From assembly GCF_001297125.1 (NCBI RefSeq), contig NZ_LHPC01000025.1, forward strand, positions 304,214-368,213: DNA of 64,000 nt, read 5' to 3'. This DNA is from Pseudomonas sp. RIT-PI-q. GTDB taxonomy: Bacteria; Pseudomonadota; Gammaproteobacteria; Pseudomonadales; Pseudomonadaceae. The position numbers and the translations under genes are program-made. Below, one piece after another: positions 1 to 10,432 of this stretch. The notes under the pieces are model-generated. The model saw only the letters and a program-made list of their open reading frames with translations. It was not told where the DNA came from and did no database searches. The stretch's first letter is position 1. Each line of letters begins with the position of its first letter.

Positions 1-2
1 GC

Positions 3-629
3 GGCGTCGGCGGGCAGTACAACTTCGTGGTTCAGGGGCACGCGCTGGAAGGCGCGCGTTCGGTGTTGCTGCTGCGCAGCTGGCGCGAGGCGGGCGGTGA
101 GGTGAGTTCGAACATCGTCTGGGAATACGGCCACTGCACGATCCCACGCCATCTGCGCGACATCGTGGTCACCGAATACGGCATCGCCGACCTGCGCGGC
201 AAGAACGATGCGGCGGTGATCGAGGCGTTGCTGAACATCAGCGATTCACGCTTTCAGCCGGGGCTGATCGAGCAGGCGCAGAACGTTGGCAAATTGCCGA
301 AAAACTTCCGCATCGATCCACGTTTCGCCGATAACAACCCGCAGCGTTTACAGGCGATTCAGGCGCTGCACCCGAACCTGTTTCCGGAATATCCGCTGGG
401 CTGTGATTTCACCGAGGTTGAGCGCGATCTGCTGCGAGCGCTGAACTGGTTGAAGAGCAAGTTCAAACTCACCGAGATTCTGGAATTGGGCAAGGCGGCT
501 CTGGACGCACCGGAGCCTGCAGCGTTTCCCGAACATCTGGAACGCATGCAGCTGACCAACCCGGAAGGGCTGAAAGAGGATTTGTTCCAGCGGCTACTGC
601 TCACCGGCCTTAAAGCCACCGAGCAATAA
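3..629 (+). CDS. Acetyl-CoA hydrolase/transferase family protein, C-terminal part
   Basis: The open frame is already running at base 3, so this is the 3' end of a longer gene cut by the window edge. About 209 codons are visible. They match the C-terminal domain of the acetyl-CoA hydrolase/CoA-transferase family, with the stretches VVTEYGIADLRGK and SNIVWEYGHCTIPRHLRD. Members move CoA between acetyl-CoA and other carboxylic acids in the cytoplasm. The in-frame GTG at base 27 is internal to the domain and is not a real start. Substrate cannot be decided from this part, and the catalytic glutamate region may lie upstream of the window. REP repeats follow the stop codon. Confidence 0.8.
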   Translation, partial: GVGGQYNFVVQGHALEGARSVLLLRSWREAGGEVSSNIVWEYGHCTIPRHLRDIVVTEYGIADLRGKNDAAVIEALLNISDSRFQPGLIEQAQNVGKLPKNFRIDPRFADNNPQRLQAIQALHPNLFPEYPLGCDFTEVERDLLRALNWLKSKFKLTEILELGKAALDAPEPAAFPEHLERMQLTNPEGLKEDLFQRLLLTGLKATEQ

Positions 630-653
630 CCAGACACCACAATCCCCCGTATG

Positions 654-803
654 AACTGGCTTGCCAGCGAAGAAGCCATCACATCCAACGTCAATGTTGG
701 CTGTCACACCGCCTTCGCTGGCAAGCCAGCTCCTACAGGTTTATGTCGGCCACAAAATTTGGCACGACACAAACCCTGTAGGCGCGAGGCTTGCCCGCGA
801 AGA
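654..803. repeat. REP/REPIN cluster
   Basis: Two inverted REP copies (ACTGGCTTGCCAGCGAAG near 654 and its inverse, CTTCGCTGGCAAGCCAGC, near 713-730) form a pair. A third, single copy of the GCTTGCCCGCGAAG type lies at about 777-803. They sit between two genes converging on this gap. Confidence 0.8.
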
Positions 804-839
804 ACGATGACGCGGTTCATCAGAAGAACCGCATCACCC

Positions 840-1451
<612 letters not shown>

Positions 1452-1468
1452 TTAAAAAGTAGTCGATT

Positions 1469-3478
1469 CTAGCGCTTTAACATCGCGCGTATATCCGCCA
1501 ATGCGGTATTGCCGCGAACGGCTTTGACTTCAACGGGTGTGTCGTCGGTGCCTTCCCAGGCCAGGTCGTCCGGCGGCAGTTCATCGAGGAAGCGGCTCGG
1601 CGCGCAGTCGATGATCTCGCCGTATTGCTTACGCTTGGCGGCGAAGGTGAAGGCCAGCGTCTGACGTGCGCGGGTAATGCCCACGTAGGCCAGGCGGCGC
1701 TCTTCTTCGATGGTGTCGGCTTCGATGCTGGAGCGGTGTGGGAGGATTTCCTCTTCCATGCCCATGATGAACACGTAGGGAAATTCCAGACCCTTGGAGG
1801 CGTGCAAGGTCATCATCTGCACACCTTCGGCACCGTCTTCCTCTTCCTGCTGACGTTCCAGCATGTCGCGCAGGACGAGTTTGCCGATGGCGTCTTCGAC
1901 GGTCATCTCGCCTTCTTCGTCCTTCTCCAGCGTGTTCTTCAGCGCCTCGATCAGGAACCAGACGTTGCCCATGCGGTAGTCGGCGGCCTTGTCGCTGGAG
2001 CTGTTGGTGCGCAGCCAGTTCTCGTAGTCGATGTCCATGACCATGCTGCGCAGGGCCGAGATCGGGTCTTCGCCGGCGCATTGCTCCCGGACCCGGTCCA
2101 TGAAGCGCTTGAAGCGCGACAGGCGATCGGTGAAGCGCGCATCCAGATGTTCGCCCAGGCCGATTTCGTCGGTGGCGGCGTACATTGAGATTTTTCGCTC
2201 GGTGGCGTAGTTGCCAAGCTTTTCCAGCGTGGTCGAACCGATCTCCCGGCGTGGGACGTTGATCACCCGCAGGAAGGCGTTGTCGTCGTCCGGGTTCACG
2301 ATCAGGCGGAAGTAGGCCATCAGGTCTTTCACTTCCTGACGTCCGAAAAAGCTGTTGCCGCCGGACAGTCGGTAAGGAATCTGATGGTGCTGCAGCTTCA
2401 GCTCGATCAGCTTGGCCTGATAGTTACCGCGATACAGGATGGCGAAATCGCTGTACGGCCGATCCGTGCGCAAGTGCAGGGTCAGCAATTCCACGGCCAC
2501 GCGCTCGGCTTCGGCGTCTTCGTTGCGGCAACGGATCACGCGGATCTCGTCGCCGTGGCCCATCTCGCTCCACAGTTGTTTTTCAAACTCGTGGGGATTG
2601 TTCGAAATCAGCACGTTGGCGCAACGCAGGATGCGGCTGGTGGAGCGGTAGTTCTGCTCCAGCATGACGACTTTCAGCGACGGATAGTCGTCCTTGAGTA
2701 GCATCAGGTTTTCCGGGCGGGCGCCGCGCCAGGCGTAGATCGATTGATCGTCGTCGCCCACCACGGTGAACTGGTTGCGCGTGCCGATCAGCAGTTTCAC
2801 CAGCAAGTACTGGCTGGCGTTGGTGTCCTGGTATTCGTCCACCAGCAGGTAGCGGACTTTGTTCTGCCATTTTTCGAGAATGTCGGCGTGTTCCTGGAAC
2901 AGCTTCACCGGCAGCAGGATCAGGTCGTCGAAGTCCACCGCGTTGAACGCCTTGAGCGTGCGCTGATAGTGGGTATAGACGATGGCGGCGGTCTGCTCCT
3001 TGGGATTACGCGCGTTTTCCAAGGCTTCGGCCGGCAGGATCAGGTCGTTTTTCCACGAGCCGATCATGTTCTTGATCTCGTCGACGCCGTCGTCGCCCGC
3101 GTATTCCTTCTGCATGATGTCGGTCATCAGCGCTTTGACATCGGTCTCGTCGAAGATCGAGAAACCCGGCTTGTAGCCCAGCCGCACGTGTTCCTTGCGG
3201 ATGATGTTCAAGCCCAGGTTGTGGAAGGTGCAGACCGTCAGGCCGCGACCTTCGCCACCCTTGAGCAGGGTGCCGACCCGCTCCTTCATCTCGCGCGCGG
3301 CCTTGTTGGTAAAGGTCATGGCGACGATGTACTGGGCGCGGATGCCACAATTCTGGATCAGGTGCGCAATTTTGCGGGTGATCACGCTCGTCTTGCCGGA
3401 GCCTGCGCCGGCGAGCACCAAAAGAGGGCCGCCGACGTAGCTCACGGCTTCTTGCTGCCGGGGATTGAGTCGGGACAT
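1469..3478 (-). CDS. rep: ATP-dependent DNA helicase Rep
   Basis: This is a 669-residue superfamily 1A 3'-5' helicase that helps replication forks past obstacles and works with the primosome. Walker A is GAGSGKTS near residues 24-31. Other motifs include TFTNKAAREMKERV, LLVDEYQDTN, VVGDDDQSIYAWRGA, LEQNYRS and, near the end, TLHASKGLEFPYVF and VGITRARQ. The frame is open upstream to 3601, but the start at 3478 gives MSRLNPRQQEAV, the normal Rep/PcrA N-terminus, so the extra 41 codons are rejected. The length agrees with Rep rather than the longer UvrD. Confidence 0.95.
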   Translation of the reverse strand: MSRLNPRQQEAVSYVGGPLLVLAGAGSGKTSVITRKIAHLIQNCGIRAQYIVAMTFTNKAAREMKERVGTLLKGGEGRGLTVCTFHNLGLNIIRKEHVRLGYKPGFSIFDETDVKALMTDIMQKEYAGDDGVDEIKNMIGSWKNDLILPAEALENARNPKEQTAAIVYTHYQRTLKAFNAVDFDDLILLPVKLFQEHADILEKWQNKVRYLLVDEYQDTNASQYLLVKLLIGTRNQFTVVGDDDQSIYAWRGARPENLMLLKDDYPSLKVVMLEQNYRSTSRILRCANVLISNNPHEFEKQLWSEMGHGDEIRVIRCRNEDAEAERVAVELLTLHLRTDRPYSDFAILYRGNYQAKLIELKLQHHQIPYRLSGGNSFFGRQEVKDLMAYFRLIVNPDDDNAFLRVINVPRREIGSTTLEKLGNYATERKISMYAATDEIGLGEHLDARFTDRLSRFKRFMDRVREQCAGEDPISALRSMVMDIDYENWLRTNSSSDKAADYRMGNVWFLIEALKNTLEKDEEGEMTVEDAIGKLVLRDMLERQQEEEDGAEGVQMMTLHASKGLEFPYVFIMGMEEEILPHRSSIEADTIEEERRLAYVGITRARQTLAFTFAAKRKQYGEIIDCAPSRFLDELPPDDLAWEGTDDTPVEVKAVRGNTALADIRAMLKR

Positions 3479-3744
3479 ACAGGATTGTCGGAAGTCGTTT
3501 GCGAAATGGGCCGGCATTTTAACAGGCTCAGCGAATTGTGCTGCTCTCTCCGACTTGTGACGCAGCACGCGATCTCTAATTGCCGGTTTTGTTACTTTCA
3601 CGCAGGATGCGCAGTGGAATTGCGACTAATGTCCGTAACGCCTGATGCTAAAGCCACGTTTGATAATCGATGTCATTTGGTCATTGGTTAGGGGCGCGGC
3701 ATAATGCCCGCCGCCTACATCTTTGCAGAGTCTAGGGAGCTAGC

Positions 3745-5418
3745 TTGTCTACGCCTGTCGAACCCTTGCGTTTGCTGCTACTGGCTGAAGAGCCAGCGTG
3801 GGCAGCGTTGTTGCGCGAGTGTCTGGCTCCGATGGGGAGCTCGGCCGTGCTGATCAGCGCGCCGAGCTGGGAGTCAGTCAGCAGTCTGTTCGAAGACAAC
3901 CGCAGCGCGGTGTTGTTGACGATCCCGGCTCTCCAGCCTTTGCCTGGCCAATGCAGCCTGCCGACCGTGTTGCTGCTCGAGCATGAGCCGCTGACGCCAC
4001 CCGACGGTGTGAGCGACTGGCTGGTGCGCGATCTGCTCGATCCCGGCATGTTGCGCCGTTGCCTGCGCCATGTGCGCGAGCGTGGCTTGCTGGAAAACAC
4101 CCTGCAACGGCTGGCCGAGCAAGACCCACTGACCGGCATCGCCAACCGCCAGGGTTTCCAGACCTTGCTGGCAGCGCGCCTGGTGGAAAACGACGGTCGC
4201 GGTTTGGCCCTCGGTCACCTCGACCTCGACAACTTCCGTCACGCCAACGATGCCCTCGGTCATCAGGCTGGCGACCGCCTGATCTTGCAAGTGGTCGCGC
4301 GGTTGAAAAGCCAGCTTGAGGCCGGCGATCAACTGGCGCGGCTGGGCAGCGACGAGTTCGCCCTGCTGATCGACACCCGCCGCGCCCCGCAGCGCGCCGA
4401 GTGGATGGCCGAACGCATCACCGAAGCGCTGGCCGAACCTTATTGGGTCGACGGCGAAAGCCTGTTGATCGGTTCCAGCCTCGGTATCGCCCACGCCCGC
4501 GCGCAAGCCGGTGCCGACCCGCTGATGTGGCACGCACACATCGCCATGCAGCAGGCCAAGAGCACGCAGGGCTGCACCTTTCACATCTTCAACGAGCGCA
4601 TCAACCGCAATGCCCGCAGCATGGCCGACCTGGAAAGTGAGCTGCGCCGGGCCTTGCGTCGCGATGAGCTGGAATTGCATTACCAGCCACGCCTGAACCT
4701 AGAGGACGGGCAGATCGTCGGCCTCGAAGCCTTGGTGCGCTGGCGTCACGCCGAGCGCGGGTTGCTGGCGCCGAGCGAATTTGTTCCGTTGGCCGAGCAA
4801 AGCGGTTTGATCGTGCCACTGGGTTACTGGGTTATCTCCCGGGCCTTGCGTGACATGCAGGCGTTGCGCGAACGAGGTTTGCCGGCGCTGCACATGGCGA
4901 TCAACCTGTCGTTCCGGCAGTTCCAGGACAGCCAATTACTGTCGACCCTGAGCCGGCTGATTGCCGAGCGCGGTGTCGAGGCGCAATGGCTGGAATTCGA
5001 ACTGACCGAAACCGCGGTCATGCGCCGCAGCGATCTGGTGAAGCAGACCATGGACGCCCTCGGACGCTTGGGTGTGCGCTTCTCCCTCGACGATTTCGGC
5101 ACCGGGTTCTCCTCGTTCGTGCACCTCAACAGCCTGCCGATTGCCTTGCTCAAGGTCGACAAGAGTTTTGTCGGCGGCATGGAGGAGCGCGAGGAAAATC
5201 GCAAACTGGTGCACGCGATGATCAACCTGGCCCACAACCTCAACCTTGAAGTGGTCGCCGAAGGTGTGGAAACGGCTGAGCAGCTGGAGTTGTTACGCGG
5301 CTTCGGTTGCGATCAGGTGCAGGGGTATCTGATTAGCAAGCCGTTGCCGCTGGCGGGGGTGATTGGGGACCTGACCTTCGACAGCCGCCCGCAGCCGCCA
5401 CTGGAAGTCGTGAGCTAA
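3745..5418 (+). CDS. GGDEF-EAL protein, probable c-di-GMP phosphodiesterase (ProE/PA5295-like)
   Basis: The 557-residue protein starts with TTG, preceded by AGGGAG at a good distance. Residues 1-120 resemble a degenerate receiver domain. The GGDEF-like domain (about 125-285) carries GSDEF at 201-205 in place of GGDEF. The EAL domain (about 300-550) has an intact EAL motif at 328-330, DDFGTG at 449-454, KVDKSF, VAEGVET and QGY, so c-di-GMP hydrolysis is likely and synthesis less certain. The position next to rep and a MATE gene matches P. aeruginosa PA5295, described as the phosphodiesterase ProE; that comparison is from memory. Confidence 0.88.
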   Translation: MSTPVEPLRLLLLAEEPAWAALLRECLAPMGSSAVLISAPSWESVSSLFEDNRSAVLLTIPALQPLPGQCSLPTVLLLEHEPLTPPDGVSDWLVRDLLDPGMLRRCLRHVRERGLLENTLQRLAEQDPLTGIANRQGFQTLLAARLVENDGRGLALGHLDLDNFRHANDALGHQAGDRLILQVVARLKSQLEAGDQLARLGSDEFALLIDTRRAPQRAEWMAERITEALAEPYWVDGESLLIGSSLGIAHARAQAGADPLMWHAHIAMQQAKSTQGCTFHIFNERINRNARSMADLESELRRALRRDELELHYQPRLNLEDGQIVGLEALVRWRHAERGLLAPSEFVPLAEQSGLIVPLGYWVISRALRDMQALRERGLPALHMAINLSFRQFQDSQLLSTLSRLIAERGVEAQWLEFELTETAVMRRSDLVKQTMDALGRLGVRFSLDDFGTGFSSFVHLNSLPIALLKVDKSFVGGMEEREENRKLVHAMINLAHNLNLEVVAEGVETAEQLELLRGFGCDQVQGYLISKPLPLAGVIGDLTFDSRPQPPLEVVS

Positions 5419-5433
5419 CCCTCCTGGACCGAA

Positions 5434-5529
5434 CCTGTAGGAGCGAGGCTTACCCGCGAAGGCGTCGTATCAGTCGACATTGTTGTTAACTGACACGACG
5501 CCTTCGCGGGCAAGCCTCGCTCCTACAGG
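5434..5529. repeat. REPIN (inverted REP pair)
   Basis: Two REP copies of the CCTGTAGGAGCGAGGCTT type face each other, and the facing arms extend into GCGTCGT/ACGACGC. The pair lies between the convergent GGDEF-EAL and MATE genes and may also act as a transcript-stabilising or terminating hairpin. Confidence 0.85.
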
Positions 5530-5533
5530 GATC

Positions 5534-6937
5534 TCATTCGGTCTGAATGGCCTCGAAACGTTGTTGTGCCGGCTCCCGCCGAATCCTCCGCTTCATCTTC
5601 CACTCAAACGCCAATGTCAAACTCACCGCCGCGCACGCCAGCCCCAGCGCCAGGCCCCACCAGACGCCCGTCGGGCCCCAGTGCAAATGGAAGGCCATCC
5701 ACCAGGCGGCCGGTGCACCAATCAGCCAATAGCAACCCAGGCCAACAAGAAAGGTGGTCTTGGCATCCTTGGGCCCGCGAATGCAGCCCAGGGCGATGGT
5801 TTGCGTGCCGTCGAACAGCTCGAGCCGCGCTGCCACCGCCAACAGGCTCACCGCCAGGTTGATGACGTCGCGAAACGCCGGGTCATTATGGTCGAGGAAC
5901 AAGCCGATCAACTGGTTCGGCAGCAGCCAGAAGACCATCGCAAAGCCGAGCACCGCCGCCGCGCCGAAGGCGATGCCGACCCGGCCGGCCAGCCGTGCAT
6001 CGAGCAATTGCCCGGCGCCATAGTGCTGGCCGCTGCGCATGGTGATCGCATAGGAAATGCCCGCCGGAACCATGAACGCCACCGAGACGATTTGCAGGGC
6101 AATCTGGTGGGCGCCCAGTTGCGTACTGCCCATGGTGCCCATGCACAGCGCGGCGAAGGCAAACAATCCGACTTCCACCGCGTAGGTGCCACCGATCGGC
6201 AGGCCGAGGCGCCACAGTTCTTTCAAGTACCGACGGTTGGGCCGCGACAACCCCTGGCGCAACGGATAGGCGTCGTAGGCCGGATGCTTGCGAAGGTGCA
6301 ACGCCAGCGCCACGGCCATCAGGTTGGCGACAATCGCGGTCACCAGGCCGATCCCTACCAGACCCATTTTCGGCAAGCCGAACATGCCGGTGATCAACGC
6401 ATAGTTGAGTAGGAAGTTGGCCACGGTGCCGCCGAGGCTAATGACCATCACTGGCGTCGCCCGGCCGATGGCGCTGGTGAAACCGCGCAGGGCCATGAAG
6501 CTCAGGTAGCCGGGCAGGGCGAACGGCAGGATCAGCAGGAACTGCCCGGCCGCCTGGACGTTGGTTTCGGTTTGCCCGAACAGTAGCAACACCGGTTTGA
6601 GGTTCCACAGCAGCAGCCCGGCCACCAGCGCCATCAACCACGCCAGCCACAACCCGGCCTGGGTCAGCCGCGCGGCACCGACGATGTCGCCGGCGCCCTG
6701 ACGGATCGCCACCAGGGTGCCGACCGCCGCGATCACGCCAATGCAGAAAATCGACACGAACGAATAGGACGCCGCACCCAGTCCGCCACCGGCCAGGGCT
6801 TCGGGGCTCAGGCGCGCCATCATCAAGGTGTCGGTGAGGACCATTAGCATGTGCGCCAGCTGCGAGGCGATCAGCGGCCCCGCCAGCCGCAGGATGGCCC
6901 AGAGTTCAATACGCGCTGGATGCTTCATGATCATCAC
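5534..6937 (-). CDS. MATE family multidrug/cation antiporter
   Basis: The 467-residue protein has about twelve hydrophobic segments arranged as the two six-helix bundles of MATE exporters of the NorM type. These expel cationic drugs across the inner membrane in exchange for Na+ or H+. The start MMIMKHPARIELWAILRLAGPLIASQLAHM is a typical NorM opening, and the repeat halves each begin with the 'LxxLGLPI' pattern. It is divergent from the LysR gene, about 170 bp away, which suggests, without proof, that the regulator may control it. The specific substrate is unknown. Confidence 0.9.
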   Translation of the reverse strand: MMIMKHPARIELWAILRLAGPLIASQLAHMLMVLTDTLMMARLSPEALAGGGLGAASYSFVSIFCIGVIAAVGTLVAIRQGAGDIVGAARLTQAGLWLAWLMALVAGLLLWNLKPVLLLFGQTETNVQAAGQFLLILPFALPGYLSFMALRGFTSAIGRATPVMVISLGGTVANFLLNYALITGMFGLPKMGLVGIGLVTAIVANLMAVALALHLRKHPAYDAYPLRQGLSRPNRRYLKELWRLGLPIGGTYAVEVGLFAFAALCMGTMGSTQLGAHQIALQIVSVAFMVPAGISYAITMRSGQHYGAGQLLDARLAGRVGIAFGAAAVLGFAMVFWLLPNQLIGLFLDHNDPAFRDVINLAVSLLAVAARLELFDGTQTIALGCIRGPKDAKTTFLVGLGCYWLIGAPAAWWMAFHLHWGPTGVWWGLALGLACAAVSLTLAFEWKMKRRIRREPAQQRFEAIQTE

Positions 6938-7105
6938 GCTCGGCTATTTAAGAGGAAAAGGAAAACCCAAAGAGATCTGGAAGGGTCGATTCTCGGCGCT
7001 CTGGAGGGTTTGCACAAAGGGATAAAAAGGATGGGTGGCATGATTAAAACTCATGCAGGGGAGTTTCTGATAAGTTGGCGGAATCCCGTTATAGGAGCTT
7101 TCCGA

Positions 7106-8026
7106 ATGTCCCGTCGTCTTCCTCCCTTGTATGCCCTGCGCGCATTCGAAGCGGCGGCGCGGCATAGCTCGTTTACTCGCGCTGCCGAAGAGTTGTCGAT
7201 CACCCAAAGTGCGGTCAGCCGGCACATTCGTACGCTGGAAGAGCATTTCGCCTGTCGGCTGTTTCATCGCAGTGGGCGCAATCTGCAATTGACCGAGTCG
7301 GCGCGGCTGATCCTGCCCGGCATTCGTGAAGGCTTCACGGCGCTTGAGCGGGCCTGCAATACCCTGCGCGCCGAGGATGACGTCCTGCGCATGAAGGCGC
7401 CGTCCACCCTGACCATGCGCTGGTTGCTGGCGCGGCTCAGCCGTTTCCGTCATTTGCAGCCGGGCAACGAGGTGCAGTTGACCAGCGCCTGGATGGACAT
7501 CGACACCGTGGACTTCAACCACGAACCCTTCGACTGCGCCGTCATCCTCAGCAACGGAAATTTCCCACTGGACTGGGAGGCGACATTGTTGTTTCCGGAA
7601 GAGCTGATTCCAGTGGGCGCCCCCAATTTGCTGGACGACCAGCCGTGGGACGTTGCACGCCTGGCCAGCACTGAGCTGCTGCACCCGGCACCGGACCGTC
7701 GCGACTGGCGCAATTGGCTTGAGCGCATGGGTCTGTCTGATCAGGTGTCGCTCAAGGGCGGGCAGGTGTTCGACACGCTGGAGCTGGGCATGATCGCCGC
7801 CGCCCGAGGGTACGGCGTATCGATGGGCGATCTGCTGATGGTGGCGGAAGATGTGGCGCAGGGACGTTTGAGCCTGCCGTGGCCGACGGCGGTCGCCAGC
7901 GGTGAGAAATATTACCTGGTGTGGCCGAAAACCCGTCCCGGTGGCGAGCGCATGCGTCGGCTCAGCGACTTCCTCCAAGGCGAAGTCCGCGCCATGGAAT
8001 TGCCCGACGTCGAGCACTTGAGCTGA
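7106..8026 (+). CDS. LysR-family transcriptional regulator (GcvA-like)
   Basis: The 306-residue protein has an N-terminal winged helix-turn-helix (RAAEELSITQSAVSRHIRTL at about 25-44) and a C-terminal effector-binding domain, like GcvA-group LysR proteins. The ATG at 7106 is preceded by AGGAGC and gives MSRRLPPLYALRAFEAAARH, the standard LysR beginning. The frame extends upstream to 6851, but that part overlaps the divergent MATE gene and has no LysR similarity. It probably regulates itself and a neighbour; the ligand is unknown. Confidence 0.92.
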   Translation: MSRRLPPLYALRAFEAAARHSSFTRAAEELSITQSAVSRHIRTLEEHFACRLFHRSGRNLQLTESARLILPGIREGFTALERACNTLRAEDDVLRMKAPSTLTMRWLLARLSRFRHLQPGNEVQLTSAWMDIDTVDFNHEPFDCAVILSNGNFPLDWEATLLFPEELIPVGAPNLLDDQPWDVARLASTELLHPAPDRRDWRNWLERMGLSDQVSLKGGQVFDTLELGMIAAARGYGVSMGDLLMVAEDVAQGRLSLPWPTAVASGEKYYLVWPKTRPGGERMRRLSDFLQGEVRAMELPDVEHLS

Positions 8027-8077
8027 ATCGATAGAGCCGTCGCAATGGCGGCCTTGAGCTATATCCCGGCTAATCAC

Positions 8078-8104
8078 TCAAGTATACAGGTTTGGCGCCG
8101 AAAA
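8078..8104 (+). promoter_or_regulatory. FliA (sigma-28)-type promoter for the chemoreceptor gene
   Basis: TCAAG at 8078-8082, then 14 bases, then GCCGAAAA at 8097-8104. This is close to the sigma-28 pattern TAAAG/TCAAG-N14-GCCGATAA. It lies 107 bases upstream of a methyl-accepting chemotaxis gene, the expected kind of target. Confidence 0.65.
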
Positions 8105-8211
8105 TCTGCACATGGAACCTTCGTGCAGGTTCGACGTATTCCCCATCATTGGAAATTTTGCCGAGTGTGCGTCGGGATCAGGATGATCCGCTCACTCGGC
8201 CAGGAGCTGTC

Positions 8212-10188
8212 ATGCCTCAACCTCGTGCCCGGATCGCCTCACAGCTTGGTCTTGCGCTCGCCGTGATACTGGCGATTGTCATCAGCGGCAGCACCGTGTT
8301 CGCCCTGCGCTCGCTGGACACCGCCAATCTCGCCACCCGCGAAGAGCACCTGGCCAGTGAAGCCCGGTTGCTGGCCGATCAGTTGCGCACGTTTCACGGC
8401 ACCCGGCGTGAAAGCACCCAACGCCTGGCCGGCCTGTTCGAGAAACGCTTTAGCGCGGGGCTGAGCGTGCACCCGGACGAACCGGTGGCCGTGGCCGGCG
8501 CCCAGACGCCGGGCCTGCACCTGGGCAGCGAAGTGCTGAACAACAACTTCAAGGAAGTCGACGAGTTCAAGCAAATGACGGCGGGGGTCGCCACGGGGTT
8601 CGTGCGCAGTGGCGAAGACTTTATCCGGGGCAGCACTTCCCTTAGCAAACAGGACGGCAACCGGGCCATCGGCACGCTGCTCGATCACGCCAATCCGGCC
8701 TATGCACGACTCATGGCGGGGCAGAGCTACGTCGGACGCGCGTTGCTCTTCGAACGGTCCTACATGACTCAGTACACCCCCGTACGCGACAGTGGCGGTA
8801 AGGTGATTGCCGTGCTGTTCGTAGGATTCGATTACACCGACGCGCAGAACGCGCAGTTCGCCAACCTCAAACGCTTTCGCATCGGCCAGACCGGTTCGTT
8901 GGCGTTGCTGGATGAGCAAAACAAATGGCTGGTGCCGATTGCCGGTGTGCAGGCGCCGGATCAAGCCGTTACGGCCATCACCGGGCTGGCGAAGACGCCG
9001 GGCAAAGGCGAGTTCTGGAGCGACAAGTCCGAAGCGTTCTACAGCATTGCCGTGCCGTTCGAAGGCGGGCCGGGGTCGGTGGTGGCAAGCATGCCGAAAA
9101 CCGAAATCAGTGCCGTGACCTGGAGCGTCGGTATCCAGTTGGCGATCGGCAGTCTGCTGGCGATGTTGATCGCGGTGGGTTCGGCGGTCGGGCTGCTGCG
9201 CAGCAAACTCGCGCCGCTGGGCGATCTGGTGCGTCAGGCCGAAGCGTTGGGCGCCGGTGATTTGAGCGTGCGATTGAACGTGTCGAGCAACGACGAGATC
9301 GGTCAACTGGCCCGCGCCTTCAACCAGATGAGCCAGGCTTTGTCGACCATGGTCGAGCACATTCGCAAGGCCTCGCAAGAGGTCAACAGCCGTGCCCAGG
9401 CGTTGTCCGGCCTGTCCGGTGGCGCCTATGAAGGGATGGAGCAGCAATCAGGCGAGATCACCAGCATGGCCGGCGCCGTGGAAGAATTCAGCGCTACGTC
9501 CCTGAACATTGCCGACAACATGGGCAACACCCAGCGTCTGGCTCAGGAAAACGCACAGCAAACTCAGATCGGTCGTACGTCGATGGACGAAGCGTCCTCG
9601 TCACTGGAGCAAATTGCCGGCGCACTGAACAGCACCGCCACCGTGATCAACACCTTGGGTCAACGCTCTCAGGAAATCGGCGGCATCGTCGGGGTGATTA
9701 CCTCGATTGCCGAGCAGACCAACTTGCTGGCGCTCAATGCCGCCATCGAAGCCGCCCGGGCTGGCGAGCAGGGGCGTGGGTTTGCGGTGGTTGCCGATGA
9801 GGTTCGCAACCTGGCTTCACGCACTCGTCAGGCGACGGACGAAATTTCCGGGATGATCCAGAGCATCCAGCAGGAAACCGGCAACGCCATCAGCACCATG
9901 GAACAGGGCAACGTGCTGATGCAGGAAGGTCTGTCGCGCAACGCCAACGTCGCCACGGCGCTGGCGCGGATCGATGAGCAGAGCCGTTCTGCGGGCCAGC
10001 AATTTGCCGCGATCACGACGGCGACCCAGGAACAGAGCAGCACCGCGACGTTGCTCAGCAGCAATCTGCAAAGCATTGCCTTGGCGAACAGCGAGCAGCG
10101 GGAGGTTGTTTCCAATCTGGCCATCACCGCCAAAGAGCTGGAGAAACTCGCAGCGGACTTGCGGCATGAGGTTGACCGGTTTCGTTGA
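8212..10188 (+). CDS. Methyl-accepting chemotaxis protein with Cache-type sensor
   Basis: The 658-residue chemoreceptor starts at the ATG at 8212 (AGGAGC just upstream), followed directly by a membrane segment (about residues 9-30). A long periplasmic region of about 280 residues resembles the Cache3/Cache2 fusion sensor. A second membrane segment ([20 protein letters not shown]) and a HAMP domain follow. The C-terminal signalling domain has the hairpin-tip sequence [20 protein letters not shown]. No CheR-binding pentapeptide is present at the C-terminus, which ends in EVDRFR. The ligand is unknown. The upstream sigma-28-like site agrees with expression together with motility genes. Confidence 0.93.
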   Translation: MPQPRARIASQLGLALAVILAIVISGSTVFALRSLDTANLATREEHLASEARLLADQLRTFHGTRRESTQRLAGLFEKRFSAGLSVHPDEPVAVAGAQTPGLHLGSEVLNNNFKEVDEFKQMTAGVATGFVRSGEDFIRGSTSLSKQDGNRAIGTLLDHANPAYARLMAGQSYVGRALLFERSYMTQYTPVRDSGGKVIAVLFVGFDYTDAQNAQFANLKRFRIGQTGSLALLDEQNKWLVPIAGVQAPDQAVTAITGLAKTPGKGEFWSDKSEAFYSIAVPFEGGPGSVVASMPKTEISAVTWSVGIQLAIGSLLAMLIAVGSAVGLLRSKLAPLGDLVRQAEALGAGDLSVRLNVSSNDEIGQLARAFNQMSQALSTMVEHIRKASQEVNSRAQALSGLSGGAYEGMEQQSGEITSMAGAVEEFSATSLNIADNMGNTQRLAQENAQQTQIGRTSMDEASSSLEQIAGALNSTATVINTLGQRSQEIGGIVGVITSIAEQTNLLALNAAIEAARAGEQGRGFAVVADEVRNLASRTRQATDEISGMIQSIQQETGNAISTMEQGNVLMQEGLSRNANVATALARIDEQSRSAGQQFAAITTATQEQSSTATLLSSNLQSIALANSEQREVVSNLAITAKELEKLAADLRHEVDRFR

Positions 10189-10204
10189 CGCGCCGCTGAA
10201 ACCG

Positions 10205-10296
10205 CCATCGCGGGCAAGCCCGCTCCCACAGAATTTGTGTTGATCGCAATTGCGCAAACGCAGCAATACCTGTGGGAGCGGGCTTGCCCGCGATGG
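10205..10296. repeat. REPIN (inverted REP pair)
   Basis: Two 27-base arms (10205-10231 and 10270-10296) are perfect inverted copies containing ATCGCGGGCAAGCCCGCTCC. They follow the stop of the chemoreceptor gene. Confidence 0.9.
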
Positions 10297-10432
10297 GATC
10301 AACTCAGCTCCCCGGTTTTAACCCCAAAACCCACATCACTATCAATTTGCCTTCGGATCAGTGCTTTTTAAACTTGATGAATCGTTTCAGCAAGACTATA
10401 AAAACCGCACAACTCCAAAAAAGGCTCCCCTC

